The notes under the pieces: generated by a model
What the model saw: only the letters and a program-made list of their open reading frames with translations
The model's database searches: none
Told to the model about the DNA's origin: nothing
Part shown: positions 1-6,841 of the stretch, piece after piece
Layout of the letters: each line of letters starts with the position of its first letter
Position numbering within the stretch: position 1 is the stretch's first letter
DNA from: Roseomonas nitratireducens
GTDB lineage: Bacteria > Pseudomonadota > Alphaproteobacteria > Acetobacterales > Acetobacteraceae
Assembly: GCF_017813355.1 (NCBI RefSeq)
Contig: NZ_JAGIYZ010000014.1
Coordinates: 1-64,000 of the forward strand
Reading direction: 5' to 3'
DNA length: 64,000 bases
Made by a program: the position numbers and the translations under genes

Positions 1-1
1 C

Positions 2-106
2 TCCAAGCTCAAGCAGTTCCGCCGCGTCGCAACACGCTTCGAGAAGACCGCCCGCAACTACCTCGCCGTCGTCACACTCGCCGCCACCATCCTATGGCTC
101 AGGTAA
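2..106 (+). CDS. IS5-family transposase, C-terminal end (partial)
   Basis: The reading frame that enters from the left edge encodes 34 residues and then a TAA stop. The segment FRRVATRFEKTARNYLA followed by a hydrophobic tail ending in WLR is the typical C-terminus of IS5-type DDE transposases (usual form: FRRVATRYDKTARNFLAAV.LAA..IWL). Only the tail is visible, so it cannot be judged whether the copy is intact. It lies next to a long gene-free stretch, which fits the edge of an insertion element. No terminal inverted repeat could be fixed from this side alone. Confidence 0.75.
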   Translation, partial: SKLKQFRRVATRFEKTARNYLAVVTLAATILWLR

Positions 107-907
107 CTGTCCACACGACCTAGGGTGGCGCCGGGGCGCTGTTCTTCGAACGGCACGGGCATCAGGCAGCAACGGTACACGCCTGAACGGGCTGTGGTGC
201 CTTGCGAGGCGAGCCAGGGCCCAGCAGGCTTCCTGAGGCAATATTTCGAATGGGGGGCAGGGAAGGCGAGGCGCCCGGCACACGGCCGCGCGGACCGCCG
301 AAGTGTCTGCGACACCGCGAATGCGTGGTTGTGCGCCCAGTCTCCGGCGAACCGGTCTCGACCATCCGGAGGCCCTGATTTCCCTGATCCGCCGGGAAAG
401 AACAGGGAATTTGCGGGTCCAGCGACCATCCTGGGGCGAACAGCCATGCCGAACCCAGCAGAAAGCCTCACCTTCCCGGTCGAATTCCCTGAGTGGGATA
501 ACAGGGAAAATTGAATACGCTTCAGGAAAGCGCAGAGAGGCGGCGCGCGAGGAAGTACGATAGTGCGTGTCGTCGATTCGGGACTGCCGGGTAGCCACGT
601 CCCGCCTGTGCATCGCCGATACTCGTCGCCCGTCCCGGGGGCTGCGTTCGTGGAGTTGCCCCCATCAAACCGGACATGCGGCTTGGGTTGCTGACTGCGC
701 AGGGATGAACTCACGGGGCGAGCGCATGCGCGGAGATGGCGTCCTCTTTGGGTTCTGATGCCCTGACACACAAAGACAATCATCTTACGGTTGACCGCGT
801 TTTGTGCTGTTGTACGGAGACGCTATTTGGGGTGGCTTTGCCGTTCATCATTCGAACGAAGCAGCCAACCTGACGTCAGCAGAACAGCTGCCTTTATTGG
901 AAACACC
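107..907. other. Gene-free stretch after the transposase end
   Basis: About 800 bases between the transposase end and the LOV gene. Open frames exist on both strands but have no recognisable domain and look like products of high GC. The stretch contains two similar hairpin-forming pairs of TTCCCTG/CAGGGAA (380-409 and 485-508). The immediate upstream of the LOV gene, 760-900, is less GC-rich than the surroundings and may carry its promoter, but no convincing -35/-10 pair was found. Confidence 0.5.
380..508. repeat. Two copies of a TTCCCTG...CAGGGAA inverted repeat
   Basis: TTCCCTG at 380-386 faces CAGGGAA at 403-409, and TTCCCTG at 485-491 faces CAGGGAA at 502-508. Each pair can form a 7-bp hairpin, with loops of 16 and 10 bases. 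The same heptamer pair used twice within 130 bp suggests a dispersed palindromic repeat associated with the adjacent insertion element. No function can be assigned from sequence. Confidence 0.5.
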
Positions 908-1291
908 ATGTCCTCGAAGAAATCAGCTCTCGATCTCGCTCAGTTGCGAGCCCTTCTCGAACGGGACGAGGCAGAGATGAGTGTCGTGTTCTCGGATCCC
1001 TCGTTGCCAGACAACCCCATGATCTTTGTCAGCGATGAGTTCGAGAGACAAACGGGATACGCCTCTGCCGAGGCCGTCGGGAAAAACTGTCGCTTCCTGC
1101 AGGGACCCGACACAAGCCCGCATGCCATCGAGGCGATCCGCCACGCCCTGCGCGCACAAACCCGCTTCACGATCGACATCCTCAACTATCGCAAGGATGG
1201 GTCCGCGTTTGTGAACCGGCTTCGAATTAGACCGATTTACGATCCGCAGGGCCATTTGATGTTTTTCGCCGGAGCGCAGAACCCCGTCTAA
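908..1291 (+). CDS. Short LOV-domain blue-light photoreceptor
   Basis: A 127-residue protein made of a single PAS/LOV domain with brief flanks. It carries the LOV signature GKNCRFLQG, with the photoactive cysteine at residue 61. It also has the flavin-contacting NYRKDGSAFVN strand and the late glutamine in FFAGAQ, so the FMN-adduct chemistry looks intact. No kinase, HTH or GGDEF output domain is attached, which makes it a short LOV protein that must signal through a partner or through dimer changes. The frame stays open 39 codons upstream, but the ATG at 908 places the domain correctly. It stands alone in a mobile-DNA neighbourhood, so its partner cannot be read from context. Confidence 0.85.
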   Translation: MSSKKSALDLAQLRALLERDEAEMSVVFSDPSLPDNPMIFVSDEFERQTGYASAEAVGKNCRFLQGPDTSPHAIEAIRHALRAQTRFTIDILNYRKDGSAFVNRLRIRPIYDPQGHLMFFAGAQNPV

Positions 1292-1366
1292 TCCGATAGC
1301 ATGATCAGGGCAGGCCCAAATGGAGCTTGGCCGCCGCGCCTTGCCCACCGAGAAGGACGCAACCCG

Positions 1367-1718
1367 ATGATTCGTCTCGCCAGCTTGGCGCCTGCCGGAA
1401 TGCTCGCTTCGATGCCCGCGATGGCGCAGCCGGTCACCCTGATCAACGTCTTCGAAGTGCCAGAAGGCAAGCTGCCCGAGGCGATTACGTATTGGGAGGC
1501 TTCGCGCGCCTTTCTCGCGACCCAGCCGGGCTTCATCCGCACACGCCTGCACCAACCCATCGCGCCGAATGCGCGCTTCCAGTTGATCAACGTGGCTGAA
1601 TGGGAGAGTCCCCAGGCCTTCCAGCCCGCGAGTGCGCGCATGCAGCAGGAAGTTTCGGGTAGCGCCACCTGAGAGCTTGCGGTTCGTGCCAGGGCTGTAC
1701 CGCATCATCCGCGAGTAG
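1367..1718 (+). pseudogene. Antibiotic biosynthesis monooxygenase-fold protein, exported, probably frameshifted
   Basis: The ATG at 1367 follows a GAGAAGGA ribosome site and opens a 101-residue frame (stop 1670-1672). It has an N-terminal signal-like stretch ending in MAQP and then a dimeric alpha-beta-barrel (ABM-type) fold: VTLINVFEVPEGKLPEAITYW followed by a WESPQAFQ segment. Just before the stop the frame is lost. The next frame continues with PPESLRFVPGLYRIIRE and stops at 1716-1718, which is what one expects at the end of this family. A one-base insertion (or equivalent) near 1655-1672 therefore seems to have truncated the gene. If the assembly is wrong here, the intact protein is about 116 residues. 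Substrate unknown. Confidence 0.55.
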
Positions 1719-1798
1719 CACGCCCTCAAACGTCGCCGGAGGGTTATTTCCGCGTCCGCCGCGCCCATCTCCGACACGTCTCGGGATAGGCGCTCGCC

Positions 1799-2734
1799 AT
1801 GCAGCATTCGGCCATTGCCACCAAGCGACCCTTGGCACGCCTGGGGGACGCGACCCGCTTTGCCGCCTGGGCCTTCACGCCCTTCCAACGCTTGGCCGCG
1901 CGCGAACTCTACGGCTTGCTTGCGACACGCGCCTTCACCGAGAACGGTCTCTACCTCAACCTCGGCTATTGGAAGTCTGCACGGACCATCGACGAAGCCC
2001 GCGCCGCCCTCGCAATGCTGGTCGCCGAGGCGGCGGGAATGGGACCCGATGACGATGTGGTGGACGTCGGCTTCGGCTTTGCCGACCAGGACATGCTGTG
2101 GATGGAGCACTTCGCGCCACGCCACATCACCGGCCTGAACGTGACACCGATGCAGGTGCGCCTGGCCCGCCAGCGTGTGCAGCGTCGGGGCATGGCGGAT
2201 CGCATCACGCTCACCGAAGGCTCCGCCACCGCGATGTCGCTGCCGGATGCATGCTGTGACATTGTGACCGCCGTGGAATGCGCCTTCCATTTCCACACCC
2301 GCGCCGATTTCCTCGCCGAGGCCTTACGCGTGCTGCGGCCGGGTGGGCGGCTGGTACTGGCCGACGTGATTCGTGCGGCGCCCGAACCCGCGGCGCTGCG
2401 CCGGCGGGTGCAGGATTTTACGTGGTCCCAGTTCGCGCAGAAGTTCGATGTGCCCGCGGCCAATGCCGACCAGCGAGCGCCTTATGCCGCGAAGCTACGC
2501 GTTGCCGGCTTCGCGGCGGTGGATGTGACGCCAATTGGAGAGCATGTCTTCCCCGGTTGGCACCGCGCGCTGGCTGAGGACCCTGCACTGTTCGCCAGAC
2601 TACCGATGGCCGGCCGGTTGCCTTATCGGCTGCTGCTAAACCTCGATGCACGGACGGTCTACAGCGCCTTCGACTACGTGTTGGCAACCGCGCGCAAACC
2701 GACAGGAAAGGGCGTGCGCGATGGCGCTTTATGA
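1799..2734 (+). CDS. Class I SAM-dependent methyltransferase
   Basis: A 311-residue methyltransferase with the SAM-binding motif I DDVVDVGFGFADQD at about residues 80-95. The post-I acidic region (ITGLNVTPMQ), motif II around DIVTAVECAFHF and motif III (LRVLRPGGRLVLADV) follow in the normal order. The sequence around LYLNLGYW resembles small-molecule C- or O-methyltransferases of the UbiE/Erg6 kind; the substrate cannot be read. It overlaps the glutathione peroxidase start by 14 bases, so the two are probably co-translated. The ATG at 1799 is the first sensible start after the preceding frame ends. Confidence 0.8.
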   Translation: MQHSAIATKRPLARLGDATRFAAWAFTPFQRLAARELYGLLATRAFTENGLYLNLGYWKSARTIDEARAALAMLVAEAAGMGPDDDVVDVGFGFADQDMLWMEHFAPRHITGLNVTPMQVRLARQRVQRRGMADRITLTEGSATAMSLPDACCDIVTAVECAFHFHTRADFLAEALRVLRPGGRLVLADVIRAAPEPAALRRRVQDFTWSQFAQKFDVPAANADQRAPYAAKLRVAGFAAVDVTPIGEHVFPGWHRALAEDPALFARLPMAGRLPYRLLLNLDARTVYSAFDYVLATARKPTGKGVRDGAL

Positions 2735-3194
2735 CCATACCGCCACGCTAGTCACGGGCGAGGAGCAGAGCCTCGCGGTGTATCGCGGCCAGGCGCTGCT
2801 AATCGTCAATGTGGCGTCGAAATGCGGCTTCACGTCCCAGTACAAAGGGCTCCAGGCGCTGCACGAGCAATATGCGCCACGCGGCTTCGCGGTGCTGGCT
2901 TTCCCCTGCGACCAGTTCGGCCATCAGGAGCCTGGGTCCGACCAGGAGATCGCCGCCTTCTGCGACCGCAACTATGGCGTGACCTTCCCGGTCTTCTCCA
3001 AGATCGAGGTCAATGGGCCGCGCGCGCATCCTTTGTATGTCTGGTTGAAGCAGCAACAGGGCGGGCTACTGGGTAGCGGCATCAAGTGGAACTTCATAAA
3101 ATCCCTTGTCGACAAGGCAGGTGTTGTTCGCGCCCGCTTCGCGCCCACGACCACGCCGGAAGGGCTCTCGCGTGATGTTGCGGCGTTGGTGTGA
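2721..3194 (+). CDS. Glutathione peroxidase family thiol peroxidase (BtuE-like)
   Basis: A 157-residue enzyme of the glutathione/thioredoxin peroxidase family that reduces peroxides. The peroxidatic cysteine is in VASKCGFT (Cys35). The family signature FPCDQFGHQEPG follows at about residues 61-72, a second cysteine lies in AAFCDRNYGVTFPVF, and the WNF motif of the catalytic tetrad is present near residue 123. As in most bacterial members a plain cysteine replaces selenocysteine, so thioredoxin is a likely reductant. The start at 2721 has AGGAAAGGG just upstream and lies inside the end of the methyltransferase gene. Confidence 0.88.
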   Translation: MALYDHTATLVTGEEQSLAVYRGQALLIVNVASKCGFTSQYKGLQALHEQYAPRGFAVLAFPCDQFGHQEPGSDQEIAAFCDRNYGVTFPVFSKIEVNGPRAHPLYVWLKQQQGGLLGSGIKWNFIKSLVDKAGVVRARFAPTTTPEGLSRDVAALV

Positions 3195-3291
3195 CGGCGA
3201 GGACATCGCCCCAACACCCCCCGACAGTGTCGGCCGAGGCGCCTGCCGATTTCGCCATCAGCGTTGAGCTGACGATTTAGCAGATCGGTGC

Positions 3292-3307
3292 ATGGTTCAT
3301 GAACCAT
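3292..3307. promoter_or_regulatory. Perfect 16-bp palindrome, operator candidate
   Basis: ATGGTTCATGAACCAT reads the same on both strands. It lies in the 240-bp gap after the peroxidase gene and 128 bp before a small open frame at 3436. A palindrome of this size without a T-run is more like a protein-binding site than a terminator. The binding protein is unknown. Confidence 0.35.
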
Positions 3308-3435
3308 CGCGCTAAAGACGCATGGCTGGCCTGCGATTGCATCCGCCAGCGCTGGTCACAGATGTACCGCGGTGACAGACGCCGGACATCATCAAGCCTC
3401 GACAGCGGCGCGGTGCAACAAGAAGGACACTCCCT

Positions 3436-3585
3436 ATGACCACCCTGTTTGCGAGCTTTGCCGGCGCGCTACTCACGCTGCTGGTGTTATCCGGCCACGT
3501 CCTGGCACAGCGCATGCGCGGCGATTTAGCGGTTGATGCCAGCAGGCGGCGCATGCCTCCAGGCGGCGCTTCGGACGTTGCTTGA
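3436..3585 (+). CDS. Small putative membrane or exported protein
   Basis: A 49-codon frame preceded by a good ribosome site (AGAAGGAC, 6 bases before the ATG). The first 24 residues form one hydrophobic helix (SFAGALLTLLVLSGHVLA) ending in an AQ-type signal-peptidase site, followed by a short arginine-rich tail. No family was recognised. It sits between the peroxidase gene and a field of broken genes, so it may itself be a truncated remnant of a longer exported protein. Confidence 0.35.
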   Translation: MTTLFASFAGALLTLLVLSGHVLAQRMRGDLAVDASRRRMPPGGASDVA

Positions 3586-3629
3586 CCAGCGTTCCCCTAT
3601 TTCCGTCTTAGCTGACCTCCCGCGCGGCG

Positions 3630-3842
3630 ATGATTGGCCAAGGTTTGGCGGTGATCATCGGCGCCAGTGGTGCCATCCGTGCTGCCCTGGTCGCAGCTCT
3701 CAGGGCTGGCGGCGGCTACAGCGACGTGTTGGCGTTTAGCGGCGCCAGCGCGCGCCGGGTCTCCTGCCCGCGCCCCGACCATCGCATTCATCCCCCCGAC
3801 GGTCTGCGGATCATCGAGATCGACCTCCTGCGCCGCCCGTAG
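3630..3842 (+). pseudogene. Short-chain dehydrogenase, N-terminal fragment
   Basis: The first residues, MIGQGLAVIIGASGAIRAALVAAL, are the beta-alpha-beta start of an SDR Rossmann fold; the glycine motif GASGAIR normally reads GASGGIG. The frame keeps some similarity through SDVLAFSGAS and then runs into unrelated sequence before stopping after 70 codons, where SDRs usually have 230-260. No catalytic Ser-Tyr-Lys is present, so this is a broken gene, most likely cut when the recombinase remnant next to it arrived. Confidence 0.5.
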
Positions 3843-3922
3843 CATGTCGAGCCAGCGTTCGGGGGCGCGTCTCGATCGATCTCCCGGTCCGCAGAAAGCA
3901 ACAAGATGATCGCGACCTTCGC

Positions 3923-4141
3923 TTGCTGGACGAGGGGAACTACGCGTCGATCACCGAGATGGCGGCGGCGGAGAAGATCGAGCGCGGCTATCTGGGCAGC
4001 CTGCTGAGGTTGACGCTGCTTGCGCCGGAAACTGTTGAGGGCGTCTTGGACGGTCGCGGATCGGCGAACCTTACCTTGCCGCGACTGCTTGAACCCTTTC
4101 CGGCACCGTGGCGCCAGCAGCGCGAGGCGCTTACGACATAG
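3923..4141 (+). pseudogene. Large serine recombinase, C-terminal fragment
   Basis: This frame aligns by eye with the last part of the intact recombinase at 13810-15573. Both share an ITEMAAAEKI/LTAVAAEQGI helix, RLTLLAPETVE versus RLAWLAPDIVE, an ANLT..RL motif, and a final W..QR.AL. No start codon with a ribosome site precedes it, and the catalytic N-terminal domain is missing. It is therefore the tail of a second, decayed copy of the same kind of element. Together with the SDR fragment it marks 3.6-4.15 kb as an old insertion scar. Confidence 0.6.
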
Positions 4142-4208
4142 TCGGGGCGCATTCCTTTTGGCTCGGCTGACTTAAATGGGCGGGAAGCGGTCGCTGCGGG
4201 TGAAAAAG

Positions 4209-5051
4209 TCAAGGGCGCTCCCCCGCGCAGAGCAGGAGTTCGTTCGGTCCCGCCCACCCGAGAGGCGTCGTGAACTGATCAAGCTCGCGCGCCATCTCGT
4301 CCCAAGCCCGCTCCTGGATTTTGGGCGAAAGCGGCCGTAACAGGTTCATGATCGGCGAGCCTGCACAGCGAACGAAGTCGAGGTACTCCCCGCAGCTTGG
4401 CACGCGGAAAGGTGCCGTCAGCGATCGGACCGACACGCCCTGGAAGCCGGCTCTGGCGAGCAGGTCCGACACGAGCCCGTGCTCGCCGAGGCTCAGCAGC
4501 GATCCCGGCGGTGGCTGGTGGTCCGAAGGCAGGCCGGCATAGGTCCGGGCGATGCGGCTTGTGATGGCGATGCACGGATTGGCTTCGGCATGCGAAAATA
4601 CCAATGCCGCGAAGCGTTTCCCCGGTGCCAACGCACGGAGGATGCCCTGCAATGCGAGGAGTGGCCGCTGGGAGAGCATGAGGCCGAGGCGGCAGATCGC
4701 CGCATCGAAGCCAGCGCCGTCCATATCCAGCGCTTCGGCGTCGGCAATCCGCGCCTCCGTCCAGTGTAGGCCCGCACGACGCAGGTTGTTCTCAGCCAGC
4801 GCCACCATGGCCGGCGCGACATCGGTGGCCAGCACCGCACCCGTGGGCCCGACGCGCCCGGCGATGTCGATGGTCTGGTCGCCGGCGCCGGCCGCGACGT
4901 CCAGCACACGCATCCCGGGTCCGATCCGCGCGGCGTCGAGCATCGCCTCGTTCGCCTCCGCCAGCCAAGCACGGATCAGGGTCGTGTTGCGGTCCCAGCC
5001 GGCGGCAGCCCGGTCCCAGGCCTTGGCGGCGTCCTGCACAACGGCGGCCAT
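4209..5051 (-). CDS. Class I SAM-dependent methyltransferase
   Basis: A 280-residue methyltransferase. Motif I is VLDVAAGAGDQT at about residues 48-60, followed by the acidic post-I strand (VLATDVAPAMV) and a DAAICRLGLML motif II region. It resembles the ubiquinone/arsenite-type class I fold, but the substrate is not evident. Its ATG overlaps the TGA of the upstream receptor gene (TGATG at 5053-5049), a sign of translational coupling. It is the last gene of a minus-strand run with a Bug receptor, a LysE exporter and a large regulator. Confidence 0.8.
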   Translation of the reverse strand: MAAVVQDAAKAWDRAAAGWDRNTTLIRAWLAEANEAMLDAARIGPGMRVLDVAAGAGDQTIDIAGRVGPTGAVLATDVAPAMVALAENNLRRAGLHWTEARIADAEALDMDGAGFDAAICRLGLMLSQRPLLALQGILRALAPGKRFAALVFSHAEANPCIAITSRIARTYAGLPSDHQPPPGSLLSLGEHGLVSDLLARAGFQGVSVRSLTAPFRVPSCGEYLDFVRCAGSPIMNLLRPLSPKIQERAWDEMARELDQFTTPLGWAGPNELLLCAGERP

Positions 5052-6043
5052 CAGTCGGCGCGGATGCCGCTGGCGGCGAGGAAGGCCTGCCAGGCCGGCC
5101 TCTCCTGCGCGATCCGCGCCGTCATCGCTGCGGGTGTGCCGGCGGCCGGCACCATCGCCATGGTGGCGAAGGCAGCGCGCAGCGCCGGCTTTGCCTCAGC
5201 CTCGCGGATCGCCTCCGCCGTGCTCTCCGCCAGGGCGGGCGACGCACCGCCCGGCAGAAAAAACCCGAACCATTCGCCCATGACGAGGCCAGGAAAGCCT
5301 TGCTCGGCCGCGCTCGGCACCTCCGGCAGGAAGGCGCTGCGCCCGGGACCGGACGTCGCAAGCACGCGCACGCGGCCGGCGGCGTGGTGCTCGCGCAGAA
5401 GCCCCTCGGGCAAGGCGAGCACGGCGATTCGCCCGGCCAGCAGGTCCGCCACCGCCGGCGGGCCACCGGGATAGGGCACGTGCGTTGCCTCCACGCCCGC
5501 CTCGGCGAAGAGCTTTGCGGGCAGCAGATGCGGCAGGCTTCCGACGCCCGGCGAGCCGAAGTTGGCGGCCGATGCATTGGCGCGCCCCCAGTCGCACAGG
5601 CCGATCAGGTCGCGCACCGTGCCCGGAACCGCCGGCCCGACCGCGAGGCCGAGGGTCGCCTCGGCGGCGATCGAGACAGGCCTGAGATCGGCGTCGGGCT
5701 CGTAGCCAAGCTCCCGGAACAGAAAGGGGTAGATGCTGGCGACCGCGCCGGCAGCGAGCAGCAGGGTCGAGCCATCGGCTGGCGCCTGCCTGAGCGCGCC
5801 GACGGCGACCCTGCCCGCTGCGCCGGCGCGATTCTCGACCACGACCGGTCGGCCGAGTTGGGCCGCGATCTGCTCCGCGTAACGGCGCGCAATGACGTCC
5901 GGGATGCTGCCCGGGGAGGCGCCCGTGAGGACTCTCGCCGGCGCGCCCTGGGCCAGGCCGCCGCGCGGCAGCCCGACCAACGTCAGCGAAGCCGCGCCTG
6001 TCGCGCGCATCCATTCGCGTCGCGACAGCCTTGTGATCGACAT
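5051..6043 (-). CDS. TctC/Bug-type tripartite tricarboxylate transporter receptor
   Basis: A 330-residue extracytoplasmic solute-binding protein. A Tat-like leader (SRREWMRATGAASL followed by a hydrophobic stretch ending LAQG) precedes the Bug fold. Family marks are GSIPDVIARRYAEQ, VVVENRAGAAGRVAVGAL, THVPYPGGPPAVADLLAGRI and LPEVPSAAEQGFPG. The variant ASPGSIPD replaces the usual FPPGG.tD loop, so the ligand may differ from common carboxylates. GGAAGGAG lies 9 bases before the ATG at 6043. No TctA or TctB membrane genes are nearby, which is common for orphan Bug proteins. Confidence 0.85.
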   Translation of the reverse strand: MSITRLSRREWMRATGAASLTLVGLPRGGLAQGAPARVLTGASPGSIPDVIARRYAEQIAAQLGRPVVVENRAGAAGRVAVGALRQAPADGSTLLLAAGAVASIYPFLFRELGYEPDADLRPVSIAAEATLGLAVGPAVPGTVRDLIGLCDWGRANASAANFGSPGVGSLPHLLPAKLFAEAGVEATHVPYPGGPPAVADLLAGRIAVLALPEGLLREHHAAGRVRVLATSGPGRSAFLPEVPSAAEQGFPGLVMGEWFGFFLPGGASPALAESTAEAIREAEAKPALRAAFATMAMVPAAGTPAAMTARIAQERPAWQAFLAASGIRAD

Positions 6044-6141
6044 CCTGCGACTCCTTCCCGGCAGGCGGCATGGAGGCCGCCAACTCGACCAGCCTGTGCG
6101 CACCAGTCTTAGCGATGGGGTAGCGATTGGCCTCCCCAAGG

Positions 6142-6765
6142 TCAGAAGGCCGCCGCCTGGGCGATTCCGTTGGCGGCCCCGGCCAGGGTGGAGGCTGCCG
6201 CAGCGGCCAGCAGCACTGCGGTGCCGAGGCGGAACTGCGTCTGGCGCGTGGCCACCGCGCGCTGCACCGCCGGTCGCCCGAGCAGGAGCGCCCAGCCAAG
6301 GCAAACGCAGAGGGACAGCGCCGCGGCCCCCGCGGCGACCACCCAGCCGGCGCCCAATCCGGTACCGACGAGCGGGCCAGTGAAGGCTGTCGCGAAATAA
6401 GCGATCGTCACAGGATTGAGGACGGCCGTGCGAAAGCTTGTCAGAAAGCTGGCGCCGAGACCGCCTTGGCGCTGCCCAGGCCGGGACCGCGCGATCCTGA
6501 GCGCCGCGAGGAGCAGCAGGACACCGCTCGCCAGCGCGAAGACGTCGAGTGCCGGGCCGGAGCGCGGCAGGGCTCCCGAGGCCAGTTGCGCCACGCCGGC
6601 GATCAGGCCAACCGCGAGCGCATTCGCCCCGCACCGCGGCAGCGCCGCCCGCATGCCATGCCGCGCGGCCGCGTCCGCCACCAGGAGCACGTTCGGCCCT
6701 GGTGTCATCACGACCAGCGCGTAGCCTGCCAGGACCTGCCCCGCCATGCCTGCCCAGATCTCCAT
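6142..6765 (-). CDS. LysE/RhtB-family exporter
   Basis: A 207-residue inner-membrane protein with about six hydrophobic helices. The N-terminal family motif MTPGPNVLLVADAAARHGMRAALP is split across residues 20-43 (key residues PGPN and the HG pair). An FRTAVLNPVTIAYFATAF stretch follows, with the conserved LNP. Members export amino acids or small metabolites. The ATG at 6765 has a GAGGGAGA ribosome site. It lies 98 bases before the Bug receptor and 76 bases after the large regulator, all on the same strand; the set may be one import/export unit, though the gaps leave room for separate promoters. Confidence 0.85.
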   Translation of the reverse strand: MEIWAGMAGQVLAGYALVVMTPGPNVLLVADAAARHGMRAALPRCGANALAVGLIAGVAQLASGALPRSGPALDVFALASGVLLLLAALRIARSRPGQRQGGLGASFLTSFRTAVLNPVTIAYFATAFTGPLVGTGLGAGWVVAAGAAALSLCVCLGWALLLGRPAVQRAVATRQTQFRLGTAVLLAAAAASTLAGAANGIAQAAAF

Positions 6766-6841
6766 GACCGATCTCCCTCGTCGCTCCTGGCCGGGCGGGA
6801 GGGCCCGCCGCGGCGCGGGCAGAGAGATGGCAGGGGCGGTC

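Noticed and set aside
58-783. A 241-codon minus-strand frame across the first gene-free stretch, part of which reminds one of the sequences near group II introns (KPHVRFDGG).
   Set aside because: No reverse transcriptase motif, no domain V structure and no ribosome site were found; it runs across the hairpin repeats.
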